Below are positions 7,858-16,507 of a stretch of 64,000 nucleotides of DNA, in pieces. A model generated the notes under the pieces. That model had not been told where the DNA came from and searched no databases. It saw only the letters and a list, made by a program, of their open reading frames with translations. The position numbers were made by a program, and so were the translations under genes. How positions within the stretch are numbered: position 1 is the first letter of the stretch; each line of letters begins with the position of its first letter. Origin of the DNA: DAOTVX01 sp034436015 (GTDB taxonomy: Bacteria > Chloroflexota > Anaerolineae > Anaerolineales > Villigracilaceae); the NCBI GenBank assembly GCA_034436015.1, contig DAOTWG010000005.1:100159-164158 (forward strand), in the 5' to 3' direction.

Positions 7858-9210
7858 TTACTTGAGTTCCTGAGCAGCCGATTCTTCAACGGCCCGTGCA
7901 ACCTGTTCGGGTGTCATGACACCGGCGAAGAGAGCCTGAACGCTGTCGTTGACCACCGAACCGACCGCTGGAGGCAAGGCTTGGTCGTAGTACAGCTGGA
8001 AGTACTTCGCCTTGGCTGCGCCTTGCTGGACGGCCAGCAACAAAGGATCGCTAACGCCCGCTTCGCCGCCTTTCACAACCGGCAGGGCGACGTTGATTTG
8101 CGCCAAGCGAACCTGGCAGTCTACGCTGGTCAGGTACTTGACGAAGTCAATGGCTTCCGGTTCGGCATTCTTGCCGATGGCGAAGCCATTTCCGCCGCCA
8201 AAAGCGTCATTCGGGTCGCCCGCGCCGCCCTCCACCATTGGGAAGGGGAACCAGCCAAGATTGTCGCCAATACCCTGCTTGTCGGGGCTATTGTCCTTCT
8301 GCACCGCTGGGGCCCATTGACCCATGAGCTCCATGGCCGCTTTGCCATTGCCCATGAGAGTGGCCTGATCACCATAGGTCGCGCCGAGGAAACCGTCCTG
8401 GAAGGGCTCGAGAGCCAGCAATTCCTGAATCTTCTTGCCGGCTTCAATGAACGGCTGATCGGCGAAAGAACCTTGGCGCGAGTAGGCTTTATTAAAGGCT
8501 TCCTGACCACCGATGCGGGTGGCAAGATAGGCCCAGTAGAACATAGCGGGCCATTTATCGCCTGCACCCAGCGCGATGGGGGTAATACCAGCCGCCTTCA
8601 GCTTCTTTACTACATTAAGGAATTCGCTCCACGTGGTTGGAGGAGCCTCGATGCCAGCCTGCGCGAAGAGAGCCTTGTTGTACCAGAAGCCCACCATGCC
8701 CATGTCCCACGGTACGCCGTAGTTGCGGCCCTGATAGGCATACACACCCAGTGCGCCAGGCGAGAAGGTAGAGCGCCAAGCGCCGCCATCGGCATCGAGA
8801 TAAGGGGTAATATCCTGCAACAAACCGGCTTTGGCGTATTCAATCATCACGCCGCCGCCCCAGCTCTGGAAAATATCCGGCGGATCGCCAGATTGCATCA
8901 CGGTGGTCATCTTGGACTTGAAGGCCTCGTTCTCTAGCACAGTAATCTGGATTTCGACGTTTGGATGCGCCGCCATGTACTCGTCGGCGAATTGCTGCCA
9001 GAGAGCCTTGTGATCTTCAGCGGTCGAAATGTGCCACCAAGTCACCACCACCTTCTCCGCAGGTGGTTGTGTAGCCGGTTCCGCGGCGGGCGCCTCCTCT
9101 TCTGTGGGAGTCTGTTGCGGCGCCGGGGTCGGCGTCGCGGGCGCGCAAGCCGCCAGAACTAGGCCAGCCAACAGCACCAGAGCCGTCAGACGAAAGAATT
9201 TGTGTTGCAT
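7858..9210 (-). CDS. Sugar-binding lipoprotein of CUT1 ABC transporter
   Basis: A 450-residue extracellular solute-binding protein (SBP_bac family). The signal peptide ends in the lipobox VLAAC, followed by a Thr/Pro/Glu-rich tether to about residue 50; the mature protein begins VTWWHIS, typical of family 1 sugar-binding proteins. AGGAG lies about 8 nt before the ATG. It captures oligosaccharide outside the membrane and hands it to the two permeases. It is the first structural gene after the LacI-type regulator, 109 bp upstream. Confidence 0.94.
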   Translation of the reverse strand: MQHKFFRLTALVLLAGLVLAACAPATPTPAPQQTPTEEEAPAAEPATQPPAEKVVVTWWHISTAEDHKALWQQFADEYMAAHPNVEIQITVLENEAFKSKMTTVMQSGDPPDIFQSWGGGVMIEYAKAGLLQDITPYLDADGGAWRSTFSPGALGVYAYQGRNYGVPWDMGMVGFWYNKALFAQAGIEAPPTTWSEFLNVVKKLKAAGITPIALGAGDKWPAMFYWAYLATRIGGQEAFNKAYSRQGSFADQPFIEAGKKIQELLALEPFQDGFLGATYGDQATLMGNGKAAMELMGQWAPAVQKDNSPDKQGIGDNLGWFPFPMVEGGAGDPNDAFGGGNGFAIGKNAEPEAIDFVKYLTSVDCQVRLAQINVALPVVKGGEAGVSDPLLLAVQQGAAKAKYFQLYYDQALPPAVGSVVNDSVQALFAGVMTPEQVARAVEESAAQELK

Positions 9211-9319
9211 AGTGTTTCTCCTTCCTTTCGGAACTCACTCTTAACAAGGAACGTGTATGGTTTGGGAATAGACCGGCAATCGAAAGGGGATCGTTCTCGC
9301 GATAGAGCCACCTCCTTTC

Positions 9320-10378
9320 CTACAACGAAATTCGAGGCACATCCATAGCATCGGTGTTTCCTCGCGGCGACTGACAGGATTCTCGAACGATCAGCCGCGT
9401 TGGCAGTTCAATGCGTTCGATTTTCCTCTCAGGATTCTGTAACAGATCCAGCAACATCTGGGCTGCCACGCGTCCCATCTTCTCCAACGGTTGCTGCACC
9501 GTAGTGAGGGCAGGTCGTACCAGCGCTGCCTGTGGGATATCGTCAAAACCAAGTACGGAAATATCCTCAGGTACACGTAAACCGCGATTGCGAATGGCAT
9601 CCATGGCCCCCATAGCCATGACGTCATTGGAAGCGAAAATTGCCGTCGGAGGATCGGGCAAGTCTAAAAAGGTGGAGGCGCCAGCATAGCCATCCGGCTG
9701 AGAAAAAGTACCTTCATAGATGAGCTCGAGCGCTTCGGGGATATGATTGGTGCGTAACGCTGCACGATACCCCGCCAGACGATCCTGCGCGCACCCCAGA
9801 TCCATCCAACCCGTGATGAATCCAATGCGCCGGTGTCCGAGTTTAATGAGATACTCCGTGGCATCGTAGGCTCCCTGCCAGTTGGTCGCTCCTACCGCCG
9901 GACAGTCCTGCCCTGTACCCTGATGGTCAATCAAAACGAAAGGAAAGCCGCGCTGGGTCAGCGTACCTACATAATCCGCCGGGTTGCGCGGCAACACCAG
10001 CAACAAACCATCCACCATACCGGTCGCGAGGTTCGCCACGTAACTGGCTTCCTTGCTGGCCGTCCGGTGTGTGGTGTAAATAATCAAGTCAAACCCTTGC
10101 AGGGTCAATTCCGCATCAATGCCGCGAATGATTTCCCCAATATAACCAGTGCCCACATCGGGCACCAATAGACCAATCGTACTGGTTCTTCCCCCGGCCA
10201 AACTGCGCGCCTGACGATTGGCTACGAAGCCCAATCGCTCCATGGCTTTTAGGACTCGTGCTCGCGTCTCGGGCCGGACGTGGACATCGTTGTTAATGAC
10301 TCGCGAGACCGTGCCGAAGGAAACTCCCGCTTCGGCTGCCACATCCACAATGGTCACTTTACGGCTGGAAGGCGTCAT
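9320..10378 (-). CDS. LacI-family transcriptional repressor of the xylan operon
   Basis: A 352-residue regulator. The N-terminal helix-turn-helix (VTIVDVAAEAGVSFGTVSRV, about residues 8-27) and hinge helix (ANRQARSLAGG) are followed by a periplasmic-binding-protein-like effector domain, which begins TIGLLVPDVGTGY and contains DGLLLVLPRN and FASNDVMAMGAM. It should bind the two operators upstream of its own gene and release them on binding a xylan-derived sugar. It reads in the same direction as the transporter and hydrolase genes and heads the probable operon. I found no third operator between it and the binding-protein gene, which supports readthrough control. Confidence 0.92.
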   Translation of the reverse strand: MTPSSRKVTIVDVAAEAGVSFGTVSRVINNDVHVRPETRARVLKAMERLGFVANRQARSLAGGRTSTIGLLVPDVGTGYIGEIIRGIDAELTLQGFDLIIYTTHRTASKEASYVANLATGMVDGLLLVLPRNPADYVGTLTQRGFPFVLIDHQGTGQDCPAVGATNWQGAYDATEYLIKLGHRRIGFITGWMDLGCAQDRLAGYRAALRTNHIPEALELIYEGTFSQPDGYAGASTFLDLPDPPTAIFASNDVMAMGAMDAIRNRGLRVPEDISVLGFDDIPQAALVRPALTTVQQPLEKMGRVAAQMLLDLLQNPERKIERIELPTRLIVRESCQSPRGNTDAMDVPRISL

Positions 10379-10384
10379 CTCTCT

Positions 10385-10398
10385 TGTAAGCGTTTACA
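10385..10398. promoter_or_regulatory. LacI-type operator 1
   Basis: TGTAAGCGTTTACA is a near-perfect palindrome around a central CG, matching the general LacI/GalR consensus. It ends 6 bp before the regulator's ATG at 10378, so a bound repressor would block its own transcription or initiation. Confidence 0.75.
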
Positions 10399-10522
10399 CG
10401 ATTTCTCTTTTTAAAGCCTGTCTTACACACTGACAGGCAACAAAACCATCAAAATTACCCGATTTATACGTCAAAAATTGCCCGACAAAGCCACAGTTCG
10501 CCTTAAATGCCTCACTTTGATT

Positions 10523-10536
10523 TGGAAGCGTTTACA
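10523..10536. promoter_or_regulatory. LacI-type operator 2 at the transcription start
   Basis: TGGAAGCGTTTACA is a second 14-bp LacI-type palindrome, 138 bp from operator 1 (about 13 helical turns). It covers the expected +1 of the promoter at 10543-10570. The spacing would allow looping between the two sites. Confidence 0.75.
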
Positions 10537-10542
10537 AAAAAC

Positions 10543-10570
10543 ATTATAGCATGGATAAGAAAAAAGTCAA
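10543..10570 (-). promoter_or_regulatory. Sigma70 promoter of the lacI-xylan operon
   Basis: On the minus strand TTGACT (10565-10570) is followed after 16 nt by TATAAT (10543-10548). The predicted start near 10536 falls inside operator 2. This implies a 5' leader of about 150 nt before the regulator gene. Confidence 0.8.
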
Positions 10571-10599
10571 TACCCCCCTCCCCTTTTTTATAATTCGGT

Positions 10600-11181
10600 T
10601 TCTCAAGACCACCCGTTCCACGCGCAACGGAAACCGCCATCAGAGGTTTTCCCACTGTAGCGTAGGTCTTTAAATCCGCGAAAACCCCACCGCGCCTTAT
10701 GCATAAAAGTGATTGCCGCGGTGTTTCAGCAAGTAAGCTGTTGAGCAGGGATGACGTTTGTACATAAAGCATAGCCATTGGGCGTTAAAACGCTTCTTGT
10801 ACAACCAAAACCATCGTTGCTTGCCGGCAAGGATGGGGAAAAGACAACATTCCCGCGCCCGGCAAACCGCCAACAACGGCGAAGTAATTCCCCCGCCCGT
10901 CTGGGAGACCACCTCGGCAGGTACGCTGCTCGCCGCGATACACTACGCCAGGTGTTCCCAGCGCAGAGCAAAGCTCGCCACCATCAGACCCGCCTCAGGA
11001 CGCCCCGGTTCGGATGCCCTGCGCGGGTGATAGAATGGTCAAGCAGGCGATACCCCGGATCCGTATAGGTTCCGCCCGCAACGGCATGCACGGTCACGTC
11101 GCGACAACAGCTGGACAAAACAGGCCTACGCAAGGAAGCGGATACCTGTAAGGGCCTCCACTGTCCCTGTCGCCGCTATCG
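10600..11181. other. Intergenic stretch without a convincing gene
   Basis: About 580 bp between the xylan operon promoter and the holin-family gene. Short open frames here lack ribosome sites and family resemblance. The only coding-like stretch is the remnant listed at 10943-11120. Confidence 0.5.
10943..11120 (-). pseudogene. Possible degraded coding remnant, unidentified
   Basis: The minus strand first reads DVTVHAVAGGTYTDPGYRLL and on to DHSITR, then must change frame near 11008 to read GLMVASFALRWEHLA followed by a stop at 10943. Both pieces have protein-like composition and the second ends naturally, which suggests the end of a decayed gene. I do not recognise the family. Chance open reading is a real alternative. 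Confidence 0.3.
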
Positions 11182-11571
11182 CTAACGCCATCGCGGCCTT
11201 CGCCCTGCCAGTTCGTCCTTCAGAATCAGGCTCAGGAGAATGCTGACCGCGCTGATGATCAGCGAGGCCAACAGAGCGTTCCAGAAAACAGGCTCTGCAA
11301 TGACCAGCGAATAACCGAACACCCCACCAAGCCAATTGGCGAAGAGCAGGAGTGCGGTGTTGATGACCAGGGTAAACAGACCAAGCGTCGCCAGAATCAA
11401 CGGGCAGGTCAGAAACTTCAGGAGTGGGCGGAAGAGGGCGTTGACAATCCCAAAGAGGAGCGCCAGAAACAGCAGCCCCATCCATTCGCCGCGGTAATCC
11501 ACAGTCGGCAAGATAGCCACAGCCGCCCAAAGCGCTACGGCATTGATGCCCCAACGAATCAAAAATCTCAT
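11182..11571 (-). CDS. Phage-holin-family (PF04020-like) membrane protein
   Basis: A 129-residue protein with four hydrophobic helices (about residues 5-22, 32-50, 57-80 and 91-115) and a basic C-terminus. The pattern RFLIRWGINAVALW and ALLFGIVNALFRPLLKFLTCP is that of the four-TM 'mycobacterial phage holin superfamily IV' group, which is common in bacterial chromosomes and not evidence of a prophage. It is the last gene of the nadK-recN run, 30 bp after the GNAT gene. Its function is unknown. Confidence 0.8.
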   Translation of the reverse strand: MRFLIRWGINAVALWAAVAILPTVDYRGEWMGLLFLALLFGIVNALFRPLLKFLTCPLILATLGLFTLVINTALLLFANWLGGVFGYSLVIAEPVFWNALLASLIISAVSILLSLILKDELAGRRPRWR

Positions 11572-11600
11572 GGAATACCTCCTTATGACCTACGAATATC

Positions 11601-12581
11601 TTACCTGGAAGTTTCTTCCAATCGCATCCACAACAGAGTCCGTTGGGCACGAAAACCAGCCGCCTGAATGGCAGCGACAGCAACATCCGCCGGAAAGTCC
11701 AACGTTAAGGATTTCCGCCAAGCAAGGGAGCGCCGGGCGTGCAGGAGCAGAGCAGTCAGCGCGCGCTCGCCTCCTTGCGGGGGAATAGCTGCCCACAGGC
11801 GGTCGCTTCCGCCATATCCCTCTTGCCAGGCCAGGGCCGCGGCGAAGCGATCCTTAAGATAACCCGCCCATTGTCGCACCTCAGAATCGAGCAAGAAGCG
11901 ATACAGACTAGGCCAGAAGCCGGGGCGCAAACACAACCAGGGAAAGGGCTGATACCAGGCTAGGCGCTCCGGATACAACTGTCGTAGCCAGATCTCCTGT
12001 TCGCGCCAGAGACGCCCTGTACGAGGCAGAATGGTCACTCCCAACCCATCCGCGCAGGCCTGGCGGTCTGGCGCGGCCTGCCAGGACGTGCGGCGAGCCT
12101 GTTCGCGAAAGCCAAGCGACTCATACAAAGCGATTGCTCCCTCATTATCCGCGCGAACTTGCAACCAGATGGCATCGGCCGCGCGTTGACGAGCCAAATG
12201 CACGCCGGCCAGCGTCAGGGCGCGGCCGATACCCCGGCGACGATAATTTTCCTGAACAGCGATATTCGCCAGCAGGTACACACGTTGCCCACGATAGCGA
12301 TAGGGAATGACGCTGACATTTCCGACGATCTCGCCATCCTCCTCCCAGACGTACCCCGAAAGCGGCAGGGACGCCGTTTCAACAGCGCGGCTAGCCCAGC
12401 GCAAGAAGCCCTGGTCACGCGCCGCATCGCGCATCTGCCGGATATGCTCACGCCCCTCCGCATCCATGGCAGCCCCAAAGCACTGCTCCACCAAATCAGC
12501 CACAGCCGGCAAATCCCGCCAGATGTTGAGTGGACGTAACTGGAGCGCCTCAAAAGGAATAGCCGTTGTCCTCACAGCCAT
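11601..12581 (-). CDS. GNAT-family N-acetyltransferase
   Basis: A 326-residue protein with a complete N-terminal GNAT domain: LANIAVQENYRRRGIGRAL is the acetyl-CoA-binding motif A (R/Q-x-x-G-x-G/A) and NEGAIALYESLGF is the motif B region. The C-terminal half (about residues 190-326) is a second, degenerate GNAT-like or accessory domain. The ATG at 12581 overlaps the stop of the upstream deacetylase gene by one base (TGATG), so the two are translationally coupled. A TTG at 12584 is the alternative start. The substrate is unknown. Confidence 0.85.
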   Translation of the reverse strand: MAVRTTAIPFEALQLRPLNIWRDLPAVADLVEQCFGAAMDAEGREHIRQMRDAARDQGFLRWASRAVETASLPLSGYVWEEDGEIVGNVSVIPYRYRGQRVYLLANIAVQENYRRRGIGRALTLAGVHLARQRAADAIWLQVRADNEGAIALYESLGFREQARRTSWQAAPDRQACADGLGVTILPRTGRLWREQEIWLRQLYPERLAWYQPFPWLCLRPGFWPSLYRFLLDSEVRQWAGYLKDRFAAALAWQEGYGGSDRLWAAIPPQGGERALTALLLHARRSLAWRKSLTLDFPADVAVAAIQAAGFRAQRTLLWMRLEETSR

Positions 12582-13321
12582 CAACCCCTATTATACGCCG
12601 CCTCGCGCCACAAGCGAATCCCCCTTTCCTTAACCCAATAGGAACGCAACGCCTGCAGAAGCGTGCCCTCGATTTTCAACAACGAATCCAATTGGGAAGT
12701 GTAGGCCATTACCCCTCGCCGCCAAGCGCGTAAGCCCTGCTCCGAGATAGGGAAACACTCGCTTTCCAGGCCTCCGACCGCCGCGGACAACAACCGAGGT
12801 TCATTGACCACATAGGGAAGGTCAGCGTAGTACCAGCACGGGCGCGACAACAATGCGACTGCCCGTCGCGTGATCACATGATCCACGTGATCGCCTAGCG
12901 CCAGCGGACAAACGAGCACATCCTGCGGCAAGAGAAAATGCGCGAGGCGCTTCGCAATCTGCCGCGGCAGAGCCTCGTCCAAGGGATGGGGGGAGACGAA
13001 GACGCTTTGTGGATAGAGAGGCTCGCCATCCGATGCAAGGCGATAAATGCAATCCAGAAAGGAGAAACGGCGCACGCGGACGCCCAGCCGCCGCGCCGCG
13101 TGGTTATCCTCGAGGCGACGGGCACGCAGGACGTCATCATCGGGCGCGAACCCCCACATTTCATGGGTGGTCTTGGCAAACAACGAAAGCGACCCCTTCG
13201 GCGATGCCGCAAAGATCGTCCAGATCGCGACATATTCGCCGCGCCGGCGTTGCTCCCACATCAGCCCGCCGCAGGAGAGAACCGCATCGTCAAAATGAGG
13301 GGAAAGATAAATCCAGCGCAC
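12581..13321 (-). CDS. PIG-L/LmbE-family zinc deacetylase
   Basis: A 246-residue protein of the N-acetylglucosaminyl deacetylase-like fold. Zinc-site motifs are LSPHFDDAVLSCGG near the N-terminus (the family's H-x-D-D) and DHVDHVITRRAV in the middle (H-x-x-H). These enzymes remove acetyl groups from GlcNAc-linked substrates, including glycolipids and thiol cofactors; the substrate here is open. It starts 6 bp after recN and is coupled to the GNAT gene downstream, so a paired deacetylation/acylation role is possible. Confidence 0.88.
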   Translation of the reverse strand: MRWIYLSPHFDDAVLSCGGLMWEQRRRGEYVAIWTIFAASPKGSLSLFAKTTHEMWGFAPDDDVLRARRLEDNHAARRLGVRVRRFSFLDCIYRLASDGEPLYPQSVFVSPHPLDEALPRQIAKRLAHFLLPQDVLVCPLALGDHVDHVITRRAVALLSRPCWYYADLPYVVNEPRLLSAAVGGLESECFPISEQGLRAWRRGVMAYTSQLDSLLKIEGTLLQALRSYWVKERGIRLWREAAYNRG

Positions 13322-13327
13322 AGAAAT

Positions 13328-15061
13328 CTACCGGTGGGTCGCTTTGAAGGCATGAGCGCTTTGTAAGAGATCGTGCGCAGAGCGCAAGGTGCCCTCGCTC
13401 ACCTCACCAAGCATCTGCGCGAGTTCCAGTGTGCGCGCCTCATCGCCCAGCGGCGTAACGCGTGTCAACGTGCGCCCATCCTCCACCTGCTTTTGCACTT
13501 GAAAGTGCTGGTCGCCAAAAGCGGCCAGTTGCGGCAAATGGGTAACGACCAACACCTGATGTTGCCGACCAAGCAACCAGAGTTTTTCCCCCACCGTGGC
13601 GCCAACGCGCCCGCCGATGCCCTGGTCAATCTCATCGAAAACCAGAGTGGGCACCTCATCGGCGCGAGCCAGCACATTCTTGAGACCGAGCATCAGGCGC
13701 GAGGTTTCGCCGCCGGAAGCGATCTTCGCCAGAGGCTTCAAACCTTCGCCGGGGTTAGGAGCAATCAAGAATTCCACCCTATCCAGCCCATTTTCATCGA
13801 AGGCGACATAGGCGCCGTCGGGAAGCGGTAGGCCGTTCGGGTCGGGGCGAATCTGGAAGTCCACCACGAAACGGGCAGCAGCCATGCGCAGGTCGTCCAA
13901 TTCGGTCTCAATGGCCCGACCGAGTCTCTCGGCGGCCTCGCGGCGTCGCTGTGAGAGTGCCTGGGCTTGCTCACTCAGACGCGCCAGAATCGCTTTCTCC
14001 TCCACCTCCAGGCGCGCGATACGTTCGGTCGCGTGGCTGATATGCTCCAGTTGTCGCCGCGCCTCGGCAGCATGTTCCAGGACCGCCTCGATGGTACCAC
14101 CGTACTTGCGTGTCAGACGATGCAACAAGTCGAGTCGCTCTTCAACTTCCTCCAACCGCTTGGGGTTATATTCGATGGTCTCTAGATAATTGCGTAAACT
14201 GCGCGCTAGGTCGGCCAGCGATTCTTCGAGCAGGGCGGCCTGCTGCACCAAAGCAGATTGTTGCGAGTCGATCTGCGCCAGTTTGCCCAGGGCTTGAGAT
14301 GCTTGACCGAGCAGATCGGTCGCGGCAAGGGAATCGGGCATCCCCTCATCCAACGCGGCCAAGGCCTGTTGCGTCAGCATCGCCAGCGACTCGGCGTTCG
14401 CCAGCCGGTCGCGTTCGTGACGCAGTTCCTCGTCCTCGCCAGGGCGCAGACGGGCGGCCTCGATTTCCTCCGCCTGAAACGTCAGCATTTCCGTACGGCG
14501 GTCCGCGTCGCGTTGCGCTTGACGCAGTTCGCTCAGTTCGCGCCGCACCGTTTGTAACTGCTGATACGTCTGCCGGTATGCTTGCAACAGGGGCTGCACG
14601 TCGGCGTAGCGGTCGAGCAGACCCAGGTGCGCGCGGACGTTAAGCAAGGAGAGATGCTCCGATTGTCCATGAATGTCCACCAGCACTTCGCCCAACTCTT
14701 TGAGCAAGTTCAGGTTGACCGTTGCGCCGTTGACGCGCGCCACACTGCGTCCCTCGCGGCGCACCTCGCGACTGAGGGTGAGGTAGTTCGGGTCATCGAG
14801 CAAATCCTCGCGGCGCAGGATGGCGTGCACGAGGTCTCGTTCGGGGCCGGCAAGGTGAAAGGTGCCCTCCACGCGCGCCAGTTCGGCCTCGGCGCGAATG
14901 AGGGTTGCGTCGGCGCGGCCGCCGAGGAGCAGGTCGAGCGCGTCCAGAATAATTGACTTGCCGGCGCCTGTCTCGCCGGTGAAGACGACCAAGCCGCGCT
15001 CGAAGGTCAATTCGAGGTGGTCAATAATGGCGAAGTTCTGGATACAGAGTTCGCGCAGCAC
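13328..15061 (-). CDS. recN: DNA repair ATPase RecN
   Basis: A 577-residue SMC-like protein of double-strand break repair. The Walker A FTGETGAGKSIILDAL is at residues 29-44, long coiled-coil arms lie at about 150-380, and the C-terminal lobe carries the ABC signature ASGGETSRLMLGLK and Walker B PTLVFDEIDQGIGG. The start codon is a GTG at 15061, directly after the stop of the zinc-ribbon gene, with GAGGTGA overlapping the junction. Length and motifs are normal. Confidence 0.97.
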   Translation of the reverse strand: MLRELCIQNFAIIDHLELTFERGLVVFTGETGAGKSIILDALDLLLGGRADATLIRAEAELARVEGTFHLAGPERDLVHAILRREDLLDDPNYLTLSREVRREGRSVARVNGATVNLNLLKELGEVLVDIHGQSEHLSLLNVRAHLGLLDRYADVQPLLQAYRQTYQQLQTVRRELSELRQAQRDADRRTEMLTFQAEEIEAARLRPGEDEELRHERDRLANAESLAMLTQQALAALDEGMPDSLAATDLLGQASQALGKLAQIDSQQSALVQQAALLEESLADLARSLRNYLETIEYNPKRLEEVEERLDLLHRLTRKYGGTIEAVLEHAAEARRQLEHISHATERIARLEVEEKAILARLSEQAQALSQRRREAAERLGRAIETELDDLRMAAARFVVDFQIRPDPNGLPLPDGAYVAFDENGLDRVEFLIAPNPGEGLKPLAKIASGGETSRLMLGLKNVLARADEVPTLVFDEIDQGIGGRVGATVGEKLWLLGRQHQVLVVTHLPQLAAFGDQHFQVQKQVEDGRTLTRVTPLGDEARTLELAQMLGEVSEGTLRSAHDLLQSAHAFKATHR

Positions 15062-15062
15062 A

Positions 15063-15587
15063 TCACCTCATCAGGCGAATCCCTGCCAGTCGGCCATAGA
15101 CCAGGGGAGTGGCAAGGAAGACATAGATACCCTGGAAAAGCAGGCCAAACAGGTTCAAGGTGAATATATTGAAAAGAGCGGCCAGCAAAGCGCCGAGCAC
15201 CACACCGCCTGCCGCCGTCAGGAAGAGCGAGCGGGCGCGATGTTTACGGACGGAAGCGCGCACCGCCTCGGCAATCAACGCGCCGGCGGTCGGTACCGCG
15301 GCCAACAATATGAACCACGCCAGAAAGCCCGCCAACGTCCCGACGAGCGTCACGAGCCACGCGGCCAGGAACGAAAGCGCCGTCGCCACCACAAGCGCAA
15401 TGGGGTAATCATACCAGCGGGCAGTCTGGAAGACCTTCTGCTGCTTGCGGACGCACTCTTTGCAGCGATAGCCGGTCGGCGTACGGACAGCGCACTTCAG
15501 GCAAATCGGACGATCGCATTCTTTACAGCGTAACATCGTCTCGACCGCGGGGTGGTTGATGCAGTAGGAAACGGGAAACTCACTCAT
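15063..15587 (-). CDS. B-box/zinc-ribbon membrane protein
   Basis: A 174-residue protein with an N-terminal metal-binding module (Cys and His pairs in YCINHP, CKECDRPICLKC and YRCKEC, about residues 9-45) like the B-box zinc fingers of bacterial membrane proteins. Four hydrophobic helices follow. The zinc module would face the cytoplasm. The start overlaps the NAD kinase stop by 4 bp (ATGA) and recN follows at once, so expression is coupled to both. The function is unknown; interaction with a soluble partner is a fair guess. Confidence 0.8.
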   Translation of the reverse strand: MSEFPVSYCINHPAVETMLRCKECDRPICLKCAVRTPTGYRCKECVRKQQKVFQTARWYDYPIALVVATALSFLAAWLVTLVGTLAGFLAWFILLAAVPTAGALIAEAVRASVRKHRARSLFLTAAGGVVLGALLAALFNIFTLNLFGLLFQGIYVFLATPLVYGRLAGIRLMR

Positions 15588-16453
15588 TTCGGCGCACCTT
15601 CCGCAGAGGGGTTTTGATTCATGTGAGCGGTCAGATTGCGGTAGAAATAACTGGGATCGCCAAAGCGCACCAGTCGTGTAACATATTCTGAAGCCTGCAC
15701 ATCCACGCAGTCGCCTTTGGCCAGGGGAACCGGCGTTTGTCCATCCACCGACATCACAGCCTCGCCGCTATAGACGGTGATGCTGACGGTCGTTCCCTCC
15801 GAAAGCACCACCGCCCGGTCTACGGAGAGATGGGGCGCGATAGGGACGAGCAAGATGTTGCGCAGTTCCGGCGGCAGAATCGGTCCACCGGCAGCCAAGG
15901 CGTAGGCGGTCGAACCGGTCGGTGTAGAGGCGATCAGACCATCGGCGACATAGGCAGCCAGAAAGCGCCCGTCCACGCTGGCGGCCAACCGCACCGGTCG
16001 AACAGCCACGCCGCGACAAACCACCACCTCGTTCAACGCATGCCAGACGCCCATGCTGTTCCCGGAACGCACGTGCTCCGCGCGTAGCATCATCCGCTCT
16101 TCCATCCAGGTGTGGCCAGCGAGCAACAGGTCAAAACATTGCGGCCAGTCTTGCCCAACCTGAATCAGAAAGCCCAGCCGTCCCATGTTCACACCCAACA
16201 CCGGTACCTCAGCAGGCGCGCAAATATGACCCGCGCGCAACACTGTTCCATCACCGCCAACGGCGATGAGCACATCAAATTCGCCGTTCTGCACCCGCTG
16301 TTGCAAAGCGAAATCATCAATCGTGCCTGTCAGAGTCTGGCAGGCACGGGCGCTCAGATACTCCGCCATCAAACTTGTCGCCGCGATTGCCTCCGGCATC
16401 TTGGGATGAGCGGCAATTGCAATCCGACGAGGACGAAAGGGCAAGGAGGTCAT
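15584..16453 (-). CDS. nadK: NAD kinase
   Basis: A 289-residue enzyme that phosphorylates NAD to NADP. The catalytic GGDGT motif stands in IAVGGDGTVLRAGH with NMGRLGFL just after, and the NAD-binding STPTGSTAYALAAGG follows in the C-terminal half. It is the first gene of a minus-strand operon continuing through recN to the holin-family gene. A TATAAT only 9 nt before the ATG suggests a very short leader and no Shine-Dalgarno-dependent start. Confidence 0.96.
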   Translation of the reverse strand: MTSLPFRPRRIAIAAHPKMPEAIAATSLMAEYLSARACQTLTGTIDDFALQQRVQNGEFDVLIAVGGDGTVLRAGHICAPAEVPVLGVNMGRLGFLIQVGQDWPQCFDLLLAGHTWMEERMMLRAEHVRSGNSMGVWHALNEVVVCRGVAVRPVRLAASVDGRFLAAYVADGLIASTPTGSTAYALAAGGPILPPELRNILLVPIAPHLSVDRAVVLSEGTTVSITVYSGEAVMSVDGQTPVPLAKGDCVDVQASEYVTRLVRFGDPSYFYRNLTAHMNQNPSAEGAPK

Positions 16454-16462
16454 TCGGAAATA

Positions 16463-16468
16463 ATTATA
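16463..16468 (-). promoter_or_regulatory. -10 box of the nadK operon
   Basis: A perfect TATAAT on the minus strand lies 9 nt before the nadK ATG, so transcription should start within about 3 nt of the codon. No good -35 is visible. Confidence 0.6.
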
Positions 16469-16507
16469 CTTGCTTACGAGACAAGAAAACGCTACGAGTG
16501 GACAGCC

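Noticed and set aside
10512..10778. 88-codon minus-strand frame upstream of lacI
   Set aside because: It runs through the lacI promoter and operators and has no ribosome site or protein-like pattern.
11182..11571. Prophage, because of the holin-family gene here and the endolysin-like gene at 24753
   Set aside because: The two are 13 kb apart in different operons with no phage structural, integrase or attachment features; this holin-like family is common in chromosomes.
11126..11686. 186-codon minus-strand frame covering the holin-family gene
   Set aside because: It overlaps the well-supported 11182-11571 gene in another frame and has a Cys/Trp/Gly-rich composition typical of a shadow frame.
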